A DNA stretch of 64,000 bases, taken from contig NC_135123.1 in assembly GCF_050908995.1 (NCBI RefSeq), positions 11,656,001 to 11,720,000 of the forward strand, in the 5' to 3' direction. Both the position numbers and the translations under genes were made by a program. Shown here piece after piece: positions 45,863 to 58,246 of the stretch. Under the pieces are notes generated by a model. It was not told where the DNA came from. It worked only from the letters and a program-made list of their open reading frames with translations, and did not search any database. Origin of the DNA: Andrena cerasifolii (lineage: Eukaryota > Arthropoda > Insecta > Hymenoptera > Andrenidae). Numbering within the stretch: position 1 is the first letter of the stretch; the number at the start of each line of letters is the position of its first letter.

Positions 45863-48800
45863 GTGCATATAAATTTTCCAAAAAATTGTGATCCCGACTC
45901 ACTCTGAGCCGTAGTATCTAGTCTCAATAACTGTTCCATTGCATTGCAACGTACCGAATCTTGTTCAGTCTCCTTTTAACGCGTTTCCTCGAAGCATTTG
46001 CTTAACTGGCGTGGACGTTCTCTTAAGTCTAAGCGACTCTAGGGGCCAAGAAAGTCCGTTCCATGGTTCGCATCAGCCACTCAAATTGATATATAATGGG
46101 GGTTGCCAGCGCCTGCAGCAGCAATCCGCAGGCTCCTGTCGGTCTTAACGTTAAAACTCGCGGTCACCATGGAACCGCATCATGAATTTTAACATTCCTC
46201 TCTGTACGGTGGCTGCGGCAGCAGCGACTGCATAAAGTTTCGGGGGTGCAGCGGAGAAAAAACGAAAGAGTGAACGTAGCAGCCGGAGATACCAGAATTA
46301 TGTGTAAATTTATGTAAATTAATGGATTATTCTAGTTTCGTTAAACCTCTGAATTCACCCTGGCTTCCTTCCTTTCTATTTTCCGGCGTTTATAGAGCCC
46401 CGCGGGCGAAAAAAGGGGCATGTTTCCGCGACAAATATCGGGACAATGGCGAGGCCAGAGGGAGCGCGTGGCTGCCGGTATCGCGACATCGGCGAATTAT
46501 TTATCCTCTTCGGCGATTTGCACGCCGGATATCGCATTTACGACTGTCGAGCAACCTGGCAATAATTCAGGCCGCTTTTCGTTATCGTCCGCGGCTGGCG
46601 GGAGAATCTGCTTGATTTCCATTAACGCTCTATGACGGCGAGAGAATTTTACTGTCGAGAGCAGAGGGGCCTGTTAGCGTTATCGCGCGGCTGCAAGATC
46701 GACCGTGAAATTCGCGGGAGTCGCGATCGAAAGTCGAGTGCGAATTGAATAACCGCCGTGGGAAACAGCCGGTTCAATTTTGCCGGCGAGCCATCCCAAT
46801 TTACAAGGTGAACGTCGAAGAGCTTAACGATGGACGGAGCGGACGAACTTTCATTTCTGAAGCCTCCGCGTAACGATGTCATTGCGATTCCAGTGAAAGA
46901 CTTCTGTGTATGTACTGATGGATCTCGAGGATCGCCACTTGCGTCAACAAGGGGTGCACCCTTCTTTATTTCTCACCATAGACTGGGCTATCAAGAATGT
47001 GACCAAGAAAATCGCCCGGCATTGTCGAAGTTAATTCCTGAAATTAATTACTGGCCCGGGCGGGATACTTGCAGACGTGCGAATCCACTGGGGTTTCAAT
47101 CTTATTTACGATGCACTTAAGCCCATCCTTGTTCTCCGGCCGTTGCACAATAATTCTGCGGCTATAGCAGAGACAAAGGGAGCATCCGCGCAATTAGGCT
47201 GGTTTAGTTATGCCTGTCCGTCGAATTTCGCCGTGAGAAAGTGAAACGGCGGCCGGCCGCGTAACATCTACGGCGCGTTTTAAGTGGCTTAAACGAATCA
47301 ACTACTTAATGGAGCGGATTACGGAGTAACGCGCGGCAAGGTCCGGTCGGGCTGGCCCGTATTGTGTCAATGTCGAATACGTGGGGGAGTCGCGTTCATA
47401 TTTTATTGTAACTAATGGCCGCTGTAACGTTGCGTTACTACGACCCAGTTCGGCGGTACTAAATGGAACGCCATTGCATATTCAGGAGATGAAGGATCTG
47501 TTTAAATCTTCCCTGAGTGACGGGAAAAAATAACGAGTCCTCCTTCGAGATATCGCGCGGCCCGCGGAAACGCGTAGAGTGGAAAGAATGCGAGGGAGAA
47601 GTACAGGAAACGCCGGGGGAAGGAAAGTAGTTCGTATTTCTCGATTCCTAACGTCTGCTATTACGATGACGGATGGTATTCGATGCTTCGCAGCGAATTT
47701 AACTTAACAACATTTTAGCCGAACAGCGCGGCCGTAAATTGATCGTAAATAGGGGACGTCTTTGAAGGAAGCCTGCAATTTCAACTGCGACAACTTTCCG
47801 TATTATATTCGCAAAGAGAGTAGAATTCAGAGACACCCAGAAATACCTAGGCTTCCACCTCGGCACGCAAGCGCGCGCACACACACACGAGAGTCTCGTT
47901 AATAGAAGAGTCGCGAAAGAACTTCTCATCAACCGTTTCGCGAAAAGGGGATTACGTGATGCGAGTGCGCAAATTCCTCGAGGCTAATGGAGAACAACTA
48001 CGGAAAGCAGTTCCGGGAGGTGAGTGAATGGTACCGGGAAGCATCGATCCCGTGAAGAGCGGTCAAAGGTTCCTCTAATAGAGGCCTGTACAGCGGATCG
48101 CGGACTTCATTCGTTAAATCCCGACCGTTCGAGTGCGTGTGGTTCCATAGGCGCGCAAATGGAACCTGTGCGGTTCACGCGGCCGAGTCGGCGTGAAAAT
48201 GCGAAAGATCGATGCCCGTAATACTTTAGCTGGTAAGCTTGGAATTTCTGCTACATCTTGCGCGCGGCTAGGCGCGCGTGATTTGTGCGATTTTAAAATA
48301 GATCCAGCGGCGAAATTTCGCCCCGATAAAACCACAAATATCGCGGGCGAAAACGGGGGCAAGCCGTGCGACTGAAGCCGACAGCTTTTCATTCTGCTCC
48401 TCGGTTACGCGGACCTAGCCAGCTTTGCAAAATATGCCTGGCATTTCCTGAATTTATTATTACCCGTAGATTAATGGTCGCGAGCGAGCTCTGGTATTAT
48501 TCGGATAGATTTCGCGTCCTCGTCCTGCGGCACGCATGGAGTAACAATACGAAGGTGATTTGTGCGCGTCCGCGGAGAGAAATCTAGTCATCTGCGTTTG
48601 AAGTACACCAAGTATCGTTTCTAATATCCTCAACATTTCTCTGATATTTACTTGAGCTTTATATCAGCGTTCAAAGCCACTCTCAGCGTGCATTCTGACG
48701 AAACAAGCGCCGCAGCATCTGAAGATTTTAAACATTATCCAACAACTATAATCGATAAAAGTATCGATGCCGAATTAATTCACCAAAGCTGAGGTCGCGT

Positions 48801-50464
48801 AGAAAATTTCTGATCCACCTTTTCATCGAAAAGATGCCACGCGGATCCCATTCCTGAGGCTCGAATAAAGCCACCGCTCTAAAAGACATCGAGCAATAAC
48901 CAGGGAAGGGCGAGGACAAGTAATAAGTCACTTGCTGTGGCCAAGAAGACGTCACTCGCCGGCGGACAGCTTCCAGTCGCTCGCATCATTAAGAGCAGGA
49001 CCGCTCAAAGGAAACGCGCCGGGGTGACGTTTAATTTAAAGAAGGATTCACGCCGAAGAATCACGTTTGAAAGCCACCGGACACCTGATATTTCTCCCTC
49101 GGAGATGTAGCTCAAAGGGACTTTAATTAAAACAACGGAACACCGCGAGACGTCTCGAAGTGTGGCGTCTGGGACAATGGAAATTGCTTCACGGAAGTAA
49201 TTCGATCTATCCACCCTCCGCTGCTTACCGCGCCCCGGCTTCCGCGCCGCGCACCCGCCCGCATTTATATAAACATTCGCCTGACCTGTTTCCATTCGGA
49301 AGTTGTAAATGAGCCGCGCGCGATCCGCTATAAAAATTCCCCCGACGGAAGTGGAAAGTCGGTCGCGCAGAAAGCGTCTTATAGGATGTGGCGGATCGTC
49401 GCGGGACGTGCTCCCTTACCGCGGACGCTTCGTTATTTTTCAACTTTCTCCCCGCGCAAACAGAAGGCAGGGACGCGCGGCGGTGGCTGGCTCGTCGAAG
49501 TCGCGAGCTGATTCTGGATTTGACGGAAACGTCGGGCGCCGTGAATTCGAAATGATTCTCAGGATCTGAGGGGCCGCAACGGCGAGGCTCCCCTGCGAAA
49601 TCGATACTGAAATTATACCGGGGAGCATTTTCGTATAATTGATGCGTGGCCCTGCAGCCGGAAGTTCGGTGAGTGAACAATTAGGTGTCCGCCGGTGATG
49701 CAGTTAGGAAAGTCGACAGTGGTGTCCGAAAGCAGTAGTATCGATAAAGGAACGAATAAATGTTGAGAAGTATGCGCTACCTGTGTTTATAGTATTTTGA
49801 TATTTAATGAAATTATTCCTCCGTGACTGTATCTCTAACCTCGTGTATTTTAATGTTTTTGGAATAATATTTCATACGGGCAAACTCGCGAATCGCTCTA
49901 TTTTGTTTTGTCAGACTGGCGCACTGGGTTCGTGCTGAATTTAAGGTAAGCCGGTAATCACGTAAGCTTTATAATATGCACGTAATTGTGTAACGAATGA
50001 AACGCTGTAACGTAAAATCGAGGACAGACAGATTCAATGATTTCGCTGTGTTGGGGGGAAGGCACCTCGTTGCCAGTGGAGGATTAAAATGCGGAAAGGT
50101 TCCCATTCTTCTGGTATCTGCTACATTTTAATGAAGAGTACTCGGTTTGCTAAGTATCTGGGTCACTAAATTGGACGCATTCATAGGGAATTCTACCCTG
50201 GGAATAATTTTACGAATTAAACAACAGGCCCATAATACAGATATTGCATAACAAGGGAAATCTCTGAAATATGACAAAGCTACCGGCACAACGGAAACAG
50301 CAGCCAGTGTGTTACGGCGGAGAACGGGAACGAAACTATAAAAGGTAGTAGTTATACATGGAACATGAAATTTGATCTGGTTATGAATAAAGTTCAGTAA
50401 ACGTAATACGTCACGTAGCTGGCGTAATACGTGATCCGCGAGCGGTGAATCAGAATGTACAAAA
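45863..50464. other. Noncoding stretch, no gene assigned
   Basis: GC-rich in places (46.4-47.6 kb and 49.2-49.7 kb), where overlapping Arg/Ala/Ser-rich frames appear on both strands, up to 151 codons on the minus strand at 49225-49680. None has a recognisable domain. A GC/AC microsatellite at 47871-47888 is listed separately. No transposon boundary seen. Confidence 0.4.
47871..47888. repeat. GC/AC microsatellite
   Basis: GCGCGCGC followed by about five AC units. A short alternating purine-pyrimidine run with no gene context. Confidence 0.8.
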
Positions 50465-50973
50465 GAAATTACTGCATCGTAATATGTCCCATGTGTTACA
50501 GTGTGCGGAGGACTTTCGTCGAATATAACGAAAGCTCGCGATGTGGCCGATGCCTTCGTTCTAAAATCAGTCCAGCCATTTCGTCGCGGTTTATATGCAA
50601 GAATGAAGTCAACGTTTGCTAATAATAGAGCACTGCTTACGGAGCCCTGGATGCCTCTGCCTCGGATCACGACCAAGGTGTACGAAACTCGTTGGAAACG
50701 GCGGCTATTGCTTCGACGAAGGAGTGAGAATAAAAATTCCTTTCGATCGACTCGCTTAGCGCTTGAAATGAATAAAGTGCCGTCCATTCGAACAAATGAT
50801 TCCAGCTGAAAGGGATTTCCGGTTTTGGTTATAACGGCGGTTTCCTCGCGTCTTCGACAATAAGAATAAGAAGCACTGACTTCTTGCTTCGGCGAGTAGA
50901 AAATGCCTGTCAAGCGCAGACCTGCAGCGCCGGAAAGAACAACGCGATTCTGCGATACGAAGAAGGGCAACAC
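50128..50973 (-). other. Longest open frame in the window, 281 codons, unassigned
   Basis: An uninterrupted minus-strand frame of 281 codons from ATG to stop. At this base composition a frame this long is not expected by chance in 64 kb, so it deserves an entry, but I recognise no domain. Stretches such as GIQGSVSSALLLANVDFIL and RDVLRLLNFIHNQIKFHV could be amphipathic or hydrophobic, yet there is no clear signal peptide or regular membrane pattern. A 102-codon frame on the opposite strand (50501-50809) overlaps it and looks slightly like LINE endonuclease debris. The minus frame may therefore be an antisense shadow. No promoter or splice evidence supports expression. Confidence 0.2.
50501..50809 (+). 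pseudogene. Possible decayed LINE endonuclease fragment
   Basis: A 102-codon plus-strand frame containing ALLTEPWMPLPRI (residues about 45-57), which resembles the (D/V)(I/A)ALxxEPW segment at the start of the apurinic-like endonuclease domain in R1/I-group LINEs. A second frame nearby (LVGNGGYCFDEGVRI) could continue the domain after a frameshift. Only this short motif supports the idea. The downstream catalytic segments, such as a GDxN or SDHxP box, are not visible. It may be coincidence. Confidence 0.2.
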
Positions 50974-52694
50974 GGGAGTATTATAGCAAGAAGCATTACG
51001 TGCTCTTTAATTTCGCAACCCTTTCTTCTTGACATTGCAAAACACCGTGGCAATAATTAGGACAATCATAACGAAGGGGATTCAGAGACTTAAGTAGGTT
51101 GCGAGCTACTAAATTTCAAAGGCACTCTGAGGACTTTACGTCAAACGATATGATTAACATAAAATAGCAAGGTGATGTGATATTTACGGTTGGTTATTTT
51201 ACATTAATCCTAGAAGCAAAAATTCAGGGTAAATTGTGCTTCTTCGCTGTTGTCAATCGCGTTCGTTTAGTTTCAGCTCGAATAAATTGTTCGTTATCGT
51301 GGCCTTTCATGTATGGACGCCTCTTGAACGTCCCTTCGCGCGTGTCCAGATAACAAATAACTTTAATTAAAAACAGCGTGAAATACACGTAGAGGTTTGT
51401 AGAGTACTTAACTGCTCGCAGACAATAACGACCTGCATAAATATTGAAATTAAACATGTAACATTGAACACGGCGCTCCCGTAACGGAAGTAACGCCCCC
51501 GCTCAATCGCGAATCCGCAATTCAATTTGCTCGAAACAATAAAAATTACGTTGCCTGAAAACTGCGCTAAAGGCTATTAATTACAGTCATAAACGAAATA
51601 AACAGCTCTCTCTCTCCCTCTGGGTTACATTGCTTACAGGAAAATGCCAGTAATTATTTGCGCCCTTTGATCGCGTACCAGATACCACTGAGGAATCTGA
51701 AATCCCTTTCTCCCCCGGACTTTAACCAAGTTTTAAACAGACTGAAAGGCCGTTCCATTGAAAGAACCAACGTTATTCGCGGCTTGGATTACGTTACCCG
51801 ATTGAAAGAACCAGAAAGTAAATTGTAACTGCCTCGTTAAGGTAGCATTTAAACAAAGCGAAGTCTGCGAAGCTAACGAAGTTATCCGTCGGTAATTCAA
51901 CCCGAACCAGTTCGTTGAAATATTTGTGCACCGTCTCAGATTACATTATTAGCAATTACACCATTTAAAACAGCGCGTTCAAAGCGCTCTCAGCGAAAGA
52001 GCTAATTGTAAGTCCACCGGTCAGAAGGTGAAGAAGCAGCAACGGTTAAAAGCTGTACAGACAAGATTCCAAGAAAAAGTGTACACACACATATATGTTA
52101 AGAGCGGCGAACCAGAGCACCACTTCATCACGGTACCGACTCCTCCAACAAAATTCCCTGTACTCTGCCAGTCCCCGCAGAAATGCATCGGAAACATTAA
52201 TCAGGCCCCGCGCAGCAGTCTCGCCGCAGATAGAAAAATATCACGGACCGAACGCTCGACGATCCAAGGAAATGAAACGATAAGGAATACCGCGGGGTAT
52301 CGAAATCGGGCGAGCTATTTTCTGGGAAATAGGACTCCGGCAGGGAGCGAACCTCCCCCGGCCCCTGATTTCTCCTCAGGATCATAGACATGACGTCGCA
52401 TTCATTCGCTCGATAGAGATGCGATCAACGAAATAGCGATACCAGATCGCCAGTGGGGGGCGGGCTGTGTTGTATTGTGGTCGCTGGTTTCATAGCCACC
52501 ATCCCCTGTTACCGCGCGGACAGCTCACCGCACTGCGAGCGGATATTACTTTTTCCTTCGAAAATGGAGATGTTATTAGAAATGCTTTAAGTGATCGAAC
52601 TTCGGCGGCTCGCCTCGTTGCCAGCCGCAGGCCCCGAATTGTTCGAAAGCTGGGCAGGTCGATGTTTTTCTAAATAGAAGAGCCTTTTGAATAG
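50974..52694. other. Noncoding stretch, no gene seen
   Basis: Short unrecognised frames only. A CTCTCTCTC run near 51606-51620 is the only simple repeat. Confidence 0.45.
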
Positions 52695-52696
52695 TA

Positions 52697-53296
52697 GGGG
52701 AGACCGGGGCTAGTTGATGCAGGGGGCAAGTTGATACTGACGAATTATCTCGACACCGTATATATGTGGCTCCATTTGAGCGAGATATGTGAAAATTGTT
52801 GTTCAATTCTCTCCTACGATCCAGCGCACGTGTGTGTACATTGACGTTAACATGTTTTTTTAACTGTTTTCGTTTATATAGGGAAAAAGTAAATAGTTTT
52901 GGTACATCCAAATTGATTGTCAAAATAACATTTTTTTCATTCATTTTGTATGTATTTTCTCAAGTTTCCGCTGACTGTATATTAAAGAGGAAGGACCAAA
53001 GTATATTTTGGCATATTTGTTATCAAGTAATTAATTCAAATACAAAATTAAAAAAATTGAAAACAGAATAACGTATCATACTAGCCCCGCAGTGGGGTAA
53101 ATTGATACATTTTACCTTCGTCCAAATAACATTTTGTTCATTCGTTTTGTATGTATTTTCTCAACGTTTCATTTGCAACATATTAAAGAGGAAGGACCAA
53201 AGTATATTTTAGCATATTTGTTATCAAGTAATTAATTCAAACACAAATGAAAAACATTGGAAACTGAAAAACGTATCAACTAGCCCCGGTCTCACC
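52697..53296. mobile_element. TA-flanked DNA element, 600 bp, with internal tandem duplication
   Basis: The left end starts GGGGAGACCGGGGCTAGTTG and the right end, on the minus strand, starts GGTGAGACCGGGGCTAGTTG, an almost perfect inverted repeat of more than 20 bp. TA lies at both limits (52695-52696, 53297-53298). The terminal motif is iterated: a related AGGGGGCAAGTTGATAC follows it on the left, and a CTAGCCCCGC/GTGGGGTAAATTGATAC pair occurs inside at about 53080-53107. The right half is a tandem duplication (listed separately). No transposase is readable. A Tc1/mariner-like TA target is likely but tentative. Confidence 0.78.
52921..53296 (+). repeat. Two-unit tandem duplication, period about 202 bp
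   Basis: Unit A (52921-53122) and unit B (53123-53296) both contain TTTTGTATGTATTTTCTCAA, then TATTAAAGAGGAAGGACCAA, AGTATATTTT, GCATATTTGTTATCAAGTAA and TTAATTCAAA, in the same order and spacing. Unit A then ends in an internal copy of the element's terminal motif, and unit B ends in the element's true right end. The units differ at roughly one base in ten by eye. Confidence 0.85.
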
Positions 53297-53298
53297 TA

Positions 53299-56200
53299 CA
53301 CAGAAAATGTTCATTTTGCGACTAGTCATAGGCGCTGGAACGCACAAGGAATTTGCATTTATTCAACAAATTTATGGGGAGATCCTATTGGAAGTTCCCC
53401 GAGGAATCAGAGCAAGAGACGGGACGTCCGGACACGAAATTCGGGTTAGACATCTGGGGAAAGGTAGGAGGGAAATCTTTGATTAACTTGCAAACAAAAG
53501 TCGGCGCGGTGGCAGGATGGGGTTTATGATACTCAAAGTTCTTGGGGAAACTTTAACCACTTCCGAGAGAAGGAGCAGGTTAATGGTTAGAAGCGAGGGC
53601 ACGGCATGTCACGTTGTAACGCAAAATATCCGAACCGATATGTCTGTTAGCCGAGATAAAACTTCGAGGAGGATCTTGACGGGGTGTTATCGAATCATTG
53701 ACCCTTTGTGTAGCTCAAAAGAAAAAGAAATTCACCGCAATTATTAAGCACACCCAGATATTTCAAACATGAGCCAGGAAATTATTGGGGTATCGTTTTT
53801 GTGATAAGAAAAATTCACTTCGCTAATATGTACCTCTGTTAAAGCTGGGTCAGGGTTTGGATTTCGCCGCGAGTTCCCCAAAGTTAAAGTTTAGTTTACG
53901 AACCGATAAAGGCCAGATTATAGGCGCATAATTGAAAAACTTTCTTCCAAAACGTGGAGTTACCAATTTTCAAAGAACGAGTTGAATAATAGCAACACCA
54001 AATAGAATTTTAAGCATACATCCAATACGAGGAATTCTTCGTGAATCATGGTTTGAAAAAAATCAACCCTCAAGAAATTAGAGGAAAAATATAATCCCAG
54101 GTTAATTGTATTAGAATTCGGTTATCAGGAAATCTGGGGAAAATTTGTGAGCCATCGAAAATCAGAGTATTGCGTCCCATGACAAACGACAAAAAGATAC
54201 ATTTGGTATTGTTAAGTTTTCCAATTGATTCCGCGCCCGCGTTAAAACAACTCTCAATTTGTCGCGAACTATGGCAACACGAGGCTCCATTATTTCCGCT
54301 TTAAACCCGTCGATTATCTGCATTTCAACGTTGACAGTAAACTCTCAATGTACCGATCAAATGGAACGACAGACAAACGTGCATGCTGAAAAAAAAGAAG
54401 AGAGAACCAATGCATTATCGCGGCCGAAAAACAAGCGCGTGGAGCGTAGGTGCGAAACAAAAGCACCTGCAACAAAGAAAAGTACCAAGTAGCTGACATG
54501 CGTTCGATACTGCGTCACGCGATACATAACGTTTCTCTTCTTTTTTTTGGTCGCCCATTCTTCGGCTCCGACAACTATTTCGCTCTAACAGCTATCGGGA
54601 CGAAATTTAAATCGAACCTGCTTCGATGAATCAATTCCAGTGAGTAGTTGAAACGATGAAATTTTCTTTTTTTTTAAACGTTTACAATCCACCGTTCTCA
54701 GCTCAATTTCAATTTTCCGTTTCGTTTAATTTAGATAAATTGGAAATCCAATTGTGTCACGCTTACGAGAACGGGAGCTGGTAATTTCTCTTATCTGCAA
54801 ACTCTGGGGTCGCGAAATGTGCCCCGGCTCATTATGCCTAGCTAATCCAGACGAATGTGACTATTTTCGCGGGAAAATAAATAAATAAAACCTTTCTTTT
54901 ATAAAATCAGAATCTAAATTTCGGGCGAAGCTGAGCGGCAAAGCTAGTATCTTATAATTCCATTTGTTTCTGTATTCCGAACATTCGTCGACGGACGAAT
55001 GATTACGCTTGAATTTTGTTTCCGAAGGCTTCTCAGGAGTTTCACGTGGAAATTTTTGTTTCAGCCAGATGTAGATTTTAATTAAGATTAACTACTCCTC
55101 CCCCTTGCGGAGTCTAATTCAGTTTCTATTGCCGAATTCCGCCCCTGGAAACAATCGCTGGAACTTCCAACCTCATTTGGACACGAAACTTCCTCGGTCC
55201 TCGAAATTTACAGGAATCGCTCTTGACACGAAAATCTCGGCGATGAGGAATAGCCGGGGGTAAAAGGAGCGACGAAAAATCGATTGTGCAAAGTGTTAGC
55301 ACGATATGAAGGCGCTCCTTTGACGCGTGCTGACAGATTTTATAAGAGAAAAAATGTTGCACGAGGCAGAGTTCGCACCCCTTTTAAATCGAGCCTCCCT
55401 AATGAAATCTCTCGGCTCCACCTGTCTCTGTATATAGATACAATAAATAAATTATAATGTACACGTGCCAGCGAGCTAAACATCTTTTCAAAAAATTCGG
55501 TTAACGTTCGACTTTACAGCCCCTACCCGGTTTTATGTAACCAATCACAACTTTTCTTAAAACCTTCCTGCTTAATCAACCGCGAAATACGTAAAGAAAA
55601 ATGAACAGTTCAGCGAATACGATTCCTATAGCCCACGGCACAACTTCGTCGTGGCCGCTTGAAATTATTCAGGTCGACAAAATCCCCTCTCGATAAAATC
55701 CGCGGGGACCCTTCTCCACTTTGACTTTTCCTTTCGTCGAATACTTAGAACGGGGCTTGAGTGTACTGGGCCTGCATTATTTAAATATTTTAAATCGCAC
55801 TGACCGATATCGCTCCGCTCCCCATTATCGCCCTATTACCAGAGTTTTAATCATCTTACGCGGAAGCCTCGTTGGAGATCGAAACTTGTACGACGTTCGA
55901 TAGCCGGCCATCTTGCGACAGGGCATCGTATAAAGTATAAATGACCAGCGCGTCGCATGTTTCACTCTTTTTACAGCCTGTCGTATAAATACATGCGGCA
56001 CAACGAGGTGAACGCGGCAGACTCATAATTAACAGCTGTTATCCGTCGCGCGGAAAGAAATATGGAAGAAGCGCGGCTCGCGAATGGGCTGTTGGGAAAA
56101 TCCAGCCCCTCATTTGGGGTGGAAACTTTTCTTCGACGAGGGCAGCGAGTCATTTGCATTCTGTCATCCGACGGCCTCGTTGCGAAGCGTTTTTGGTTCG

Positions 56201-57735
56201 CGGATCATCGACATACTTACCCTCTAATTCTTTCACTTTTCGCAACAGTGGTATTTCTGTTACCGTTTGCAATTTTTACGGCTCCTTCGGTCCTGACTGT
56301 AGGCTGCATTTAAATCGCGCAATTATATTTATGGTTTAGCTGCGGAGGCATAAGTTTCGGGAGTTTCTGGAGGACGTACAAGTAATTGAGGAAAGTTGGG
56401 TGGTTGAAGTTATGAGCCTTTTAGTACCAGCATAGAATGACCAATACGGTAAAGTTACGAGGGGGTACGATAACTCTTGATCCCTCCTTCAAGATTGCTT
56501 CAGACTCTGCACATGACAATAGTCCCTTAAACAATGAAACTCTGGAAAGTGACGTCCTTTTTCCCCTCGTTTTCTTTAAATCACTTCTCCTGTTTTTTTA
56601 TTTTTTTTTTTTTTTTATATCGAGACCACCGGGAACGGGTGCAGCGTTCCGGTGCAATTATAACGCTAATGGCAAAGTATAGATCGTCGTTATTTCGCGG
56701 AAGCTCATTAACTACAGATTTCGGTGGAAACGAGTTTAATAGTTCGCCGCAGTTCTAGGAATGGTCTTTCGTCCCATGTAAATCTCGCTCTACTGCAATT
56801 TCGGGCGAAGTTCCGGTGTAAAAATAATTTCGAGAAGTTGCTAAATGCAATTTACGGGCGGCATTTGTTTGTTGGCCGAGGTCGTTAAGGGGGCAAACGA
56901 GCATACGCTGTTTTTAATAATGCATCATTAAGCGTTGGATATTTCAACTTATTATTCTGCCGCTTCATTGTTTCCCGTGGAAATTAATAATACGCCTTTT
57001 TAGGTCACTCCTTGGTTTCAAAGTAGTCCATCGGGCGTAAAAACAATTAAGATTTGCCTCGGTTCTCTTCGAACTCACCTCAATCTCCCTGTTGGAATGA
57101 AACTTTTGATCCTATTAAACTGAGATTCATTGCATCCACACTTCTTCGTGCTTTCTTTTCCCAATACTATCGTCCTTTAGGGGAACACCGCGGATTTTCA
57201 ATTGGATAAAGCAATACGGAAAAATTCGTGCGAATATCGTGGCATCATTCAGCGTCTAAATTTCGTTGTTTACATTCGTCGAATGGTAAAATTGCGCGGC
57301 TTCCGGTGAAACTACCCATTTGCGAAGTCACACAATAGGAACAACGGATCGTTTTGCACCAATAATAAGGATATTAGTCGAAAGCAGACCAACAATATGT
57401 TGCCGATGTTGTTGATAATAATAACTGGCCCATTGATCGCGCTGCTATGAATACGGTTCGATCATAGAATCAGTGATTAATGGAAAAGCCGATAAACGAT
57501 CCCGTCGCGACTCTGCATCGCTAAAAGGTGCCTGCAATTCCTGCCCCCCGAGTTACTGCACACCATCACTTGGCAGATTAATTCGCAATTTATCTAGACA
57601 CCAGGATTCAGGCAAACAAATAACAATCGTACCTACTATTAATTTCTGACTTTCGGTCGACGGTGTGTTTTAAGTGGATAGGATGCAACCGTTACGAACG
57701 CACTAATTTGGATTTAAATGATACTGATATGTCAC
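53299..57735. other. Noncoding stretch, no gene assigned
   Basis: Only short unrecognised frames. A long T-tract lies at 56593-56616 (broken by one A). I see no exon or repeat ends that I can support. Confidence 0.45.
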
Positions 57736-58177
57736 TCCACTAAATTTTACGGCTTCTTTTCCTACTGTTCCGCCTTTTACTTTAACTCCCTACCATATGA
57801 AATTCGCTCTGTAACCTCTTTCGCATGCTTCAAGCATGCAGTGACACTATTTTTTGCTAATCAGCATTAACAATTAATTATTAACTTTTACTTTTGTCAT
57901 TTTCCAACTACACGCATATGATGTTAGTTCTTACTTTTGATTATAATATTTGGCCGTCTACGTTTACTTTTCGTATACTCTATTGTGTTAGTTTTAGTTT
58001 TAAGTAGCTTTAAATGGTAAGGTTAATAACAGCTGACAGCTGTACCTCGCCTTTTGCATTCCTCTATGTGCTATTCAAATCTAACTTCTCTTTTTCTTTC
58101 TCCTCTTTCTCTTTCTCGCTTTTTTTTATGTGTTTTCTATTGTAAAGTCTACCGTGCAATAAAGAATTATTATTATT
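57736..58177 (+). mobile_element. 5'-truncated LINE 3' end with ATT tail
   Basis: The last 44 or so codons of a reverse-transcriptase frame run to TAA at 57868-57870, followed by about 290 bases of 3' untranslated sequence, a CT-rich stretch (about 58088-58128), GCAATAAAG and a short ATT trinucleotide tail. The protein end reads FNSLPYEIRSVTSF then CFKHAVTLFF, matching the WNSLPxxIR...F..FK pattern at the very end of many insect LINE proteins. It is independent of the 45-kb copy: the sequences differ but the layout is the same. Too little remains for function, and no target duplication was found. Confidence 0.72.
57739..57870 (+). pseudogene. LINE reverse-transcriptase terminal fragment
   Basis: An open stretch of 43 codons plus stop, without its own start codon. 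It reads TKFYGFFSYCSAFYFNSLP, then YEIRSVTSFACFKHAVTLF, ending FANQH. NSLPxxIR and FKxxV are the landmarks shared with the 45-kb fragment (NSLPPDIRGLNSF). Catalytic motifs are absent because the element is truncated upstream. Confidence 0.7.
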
Positions 58178-58246
58178 ATATTCTGTGAGCAATCATTTCT
58201 TTATGCTTCCCAAGAAGAAATTAGTTGTGGAATGGAAGAACTCTGA

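Noticed and set aside
49225..49680. A 151-codon Arg/Ala/Ser-rich minus-strand frame
   Set aside because: It lies in GC-rich DNA where stop codons are rare and both strands are open. Composition explains it.
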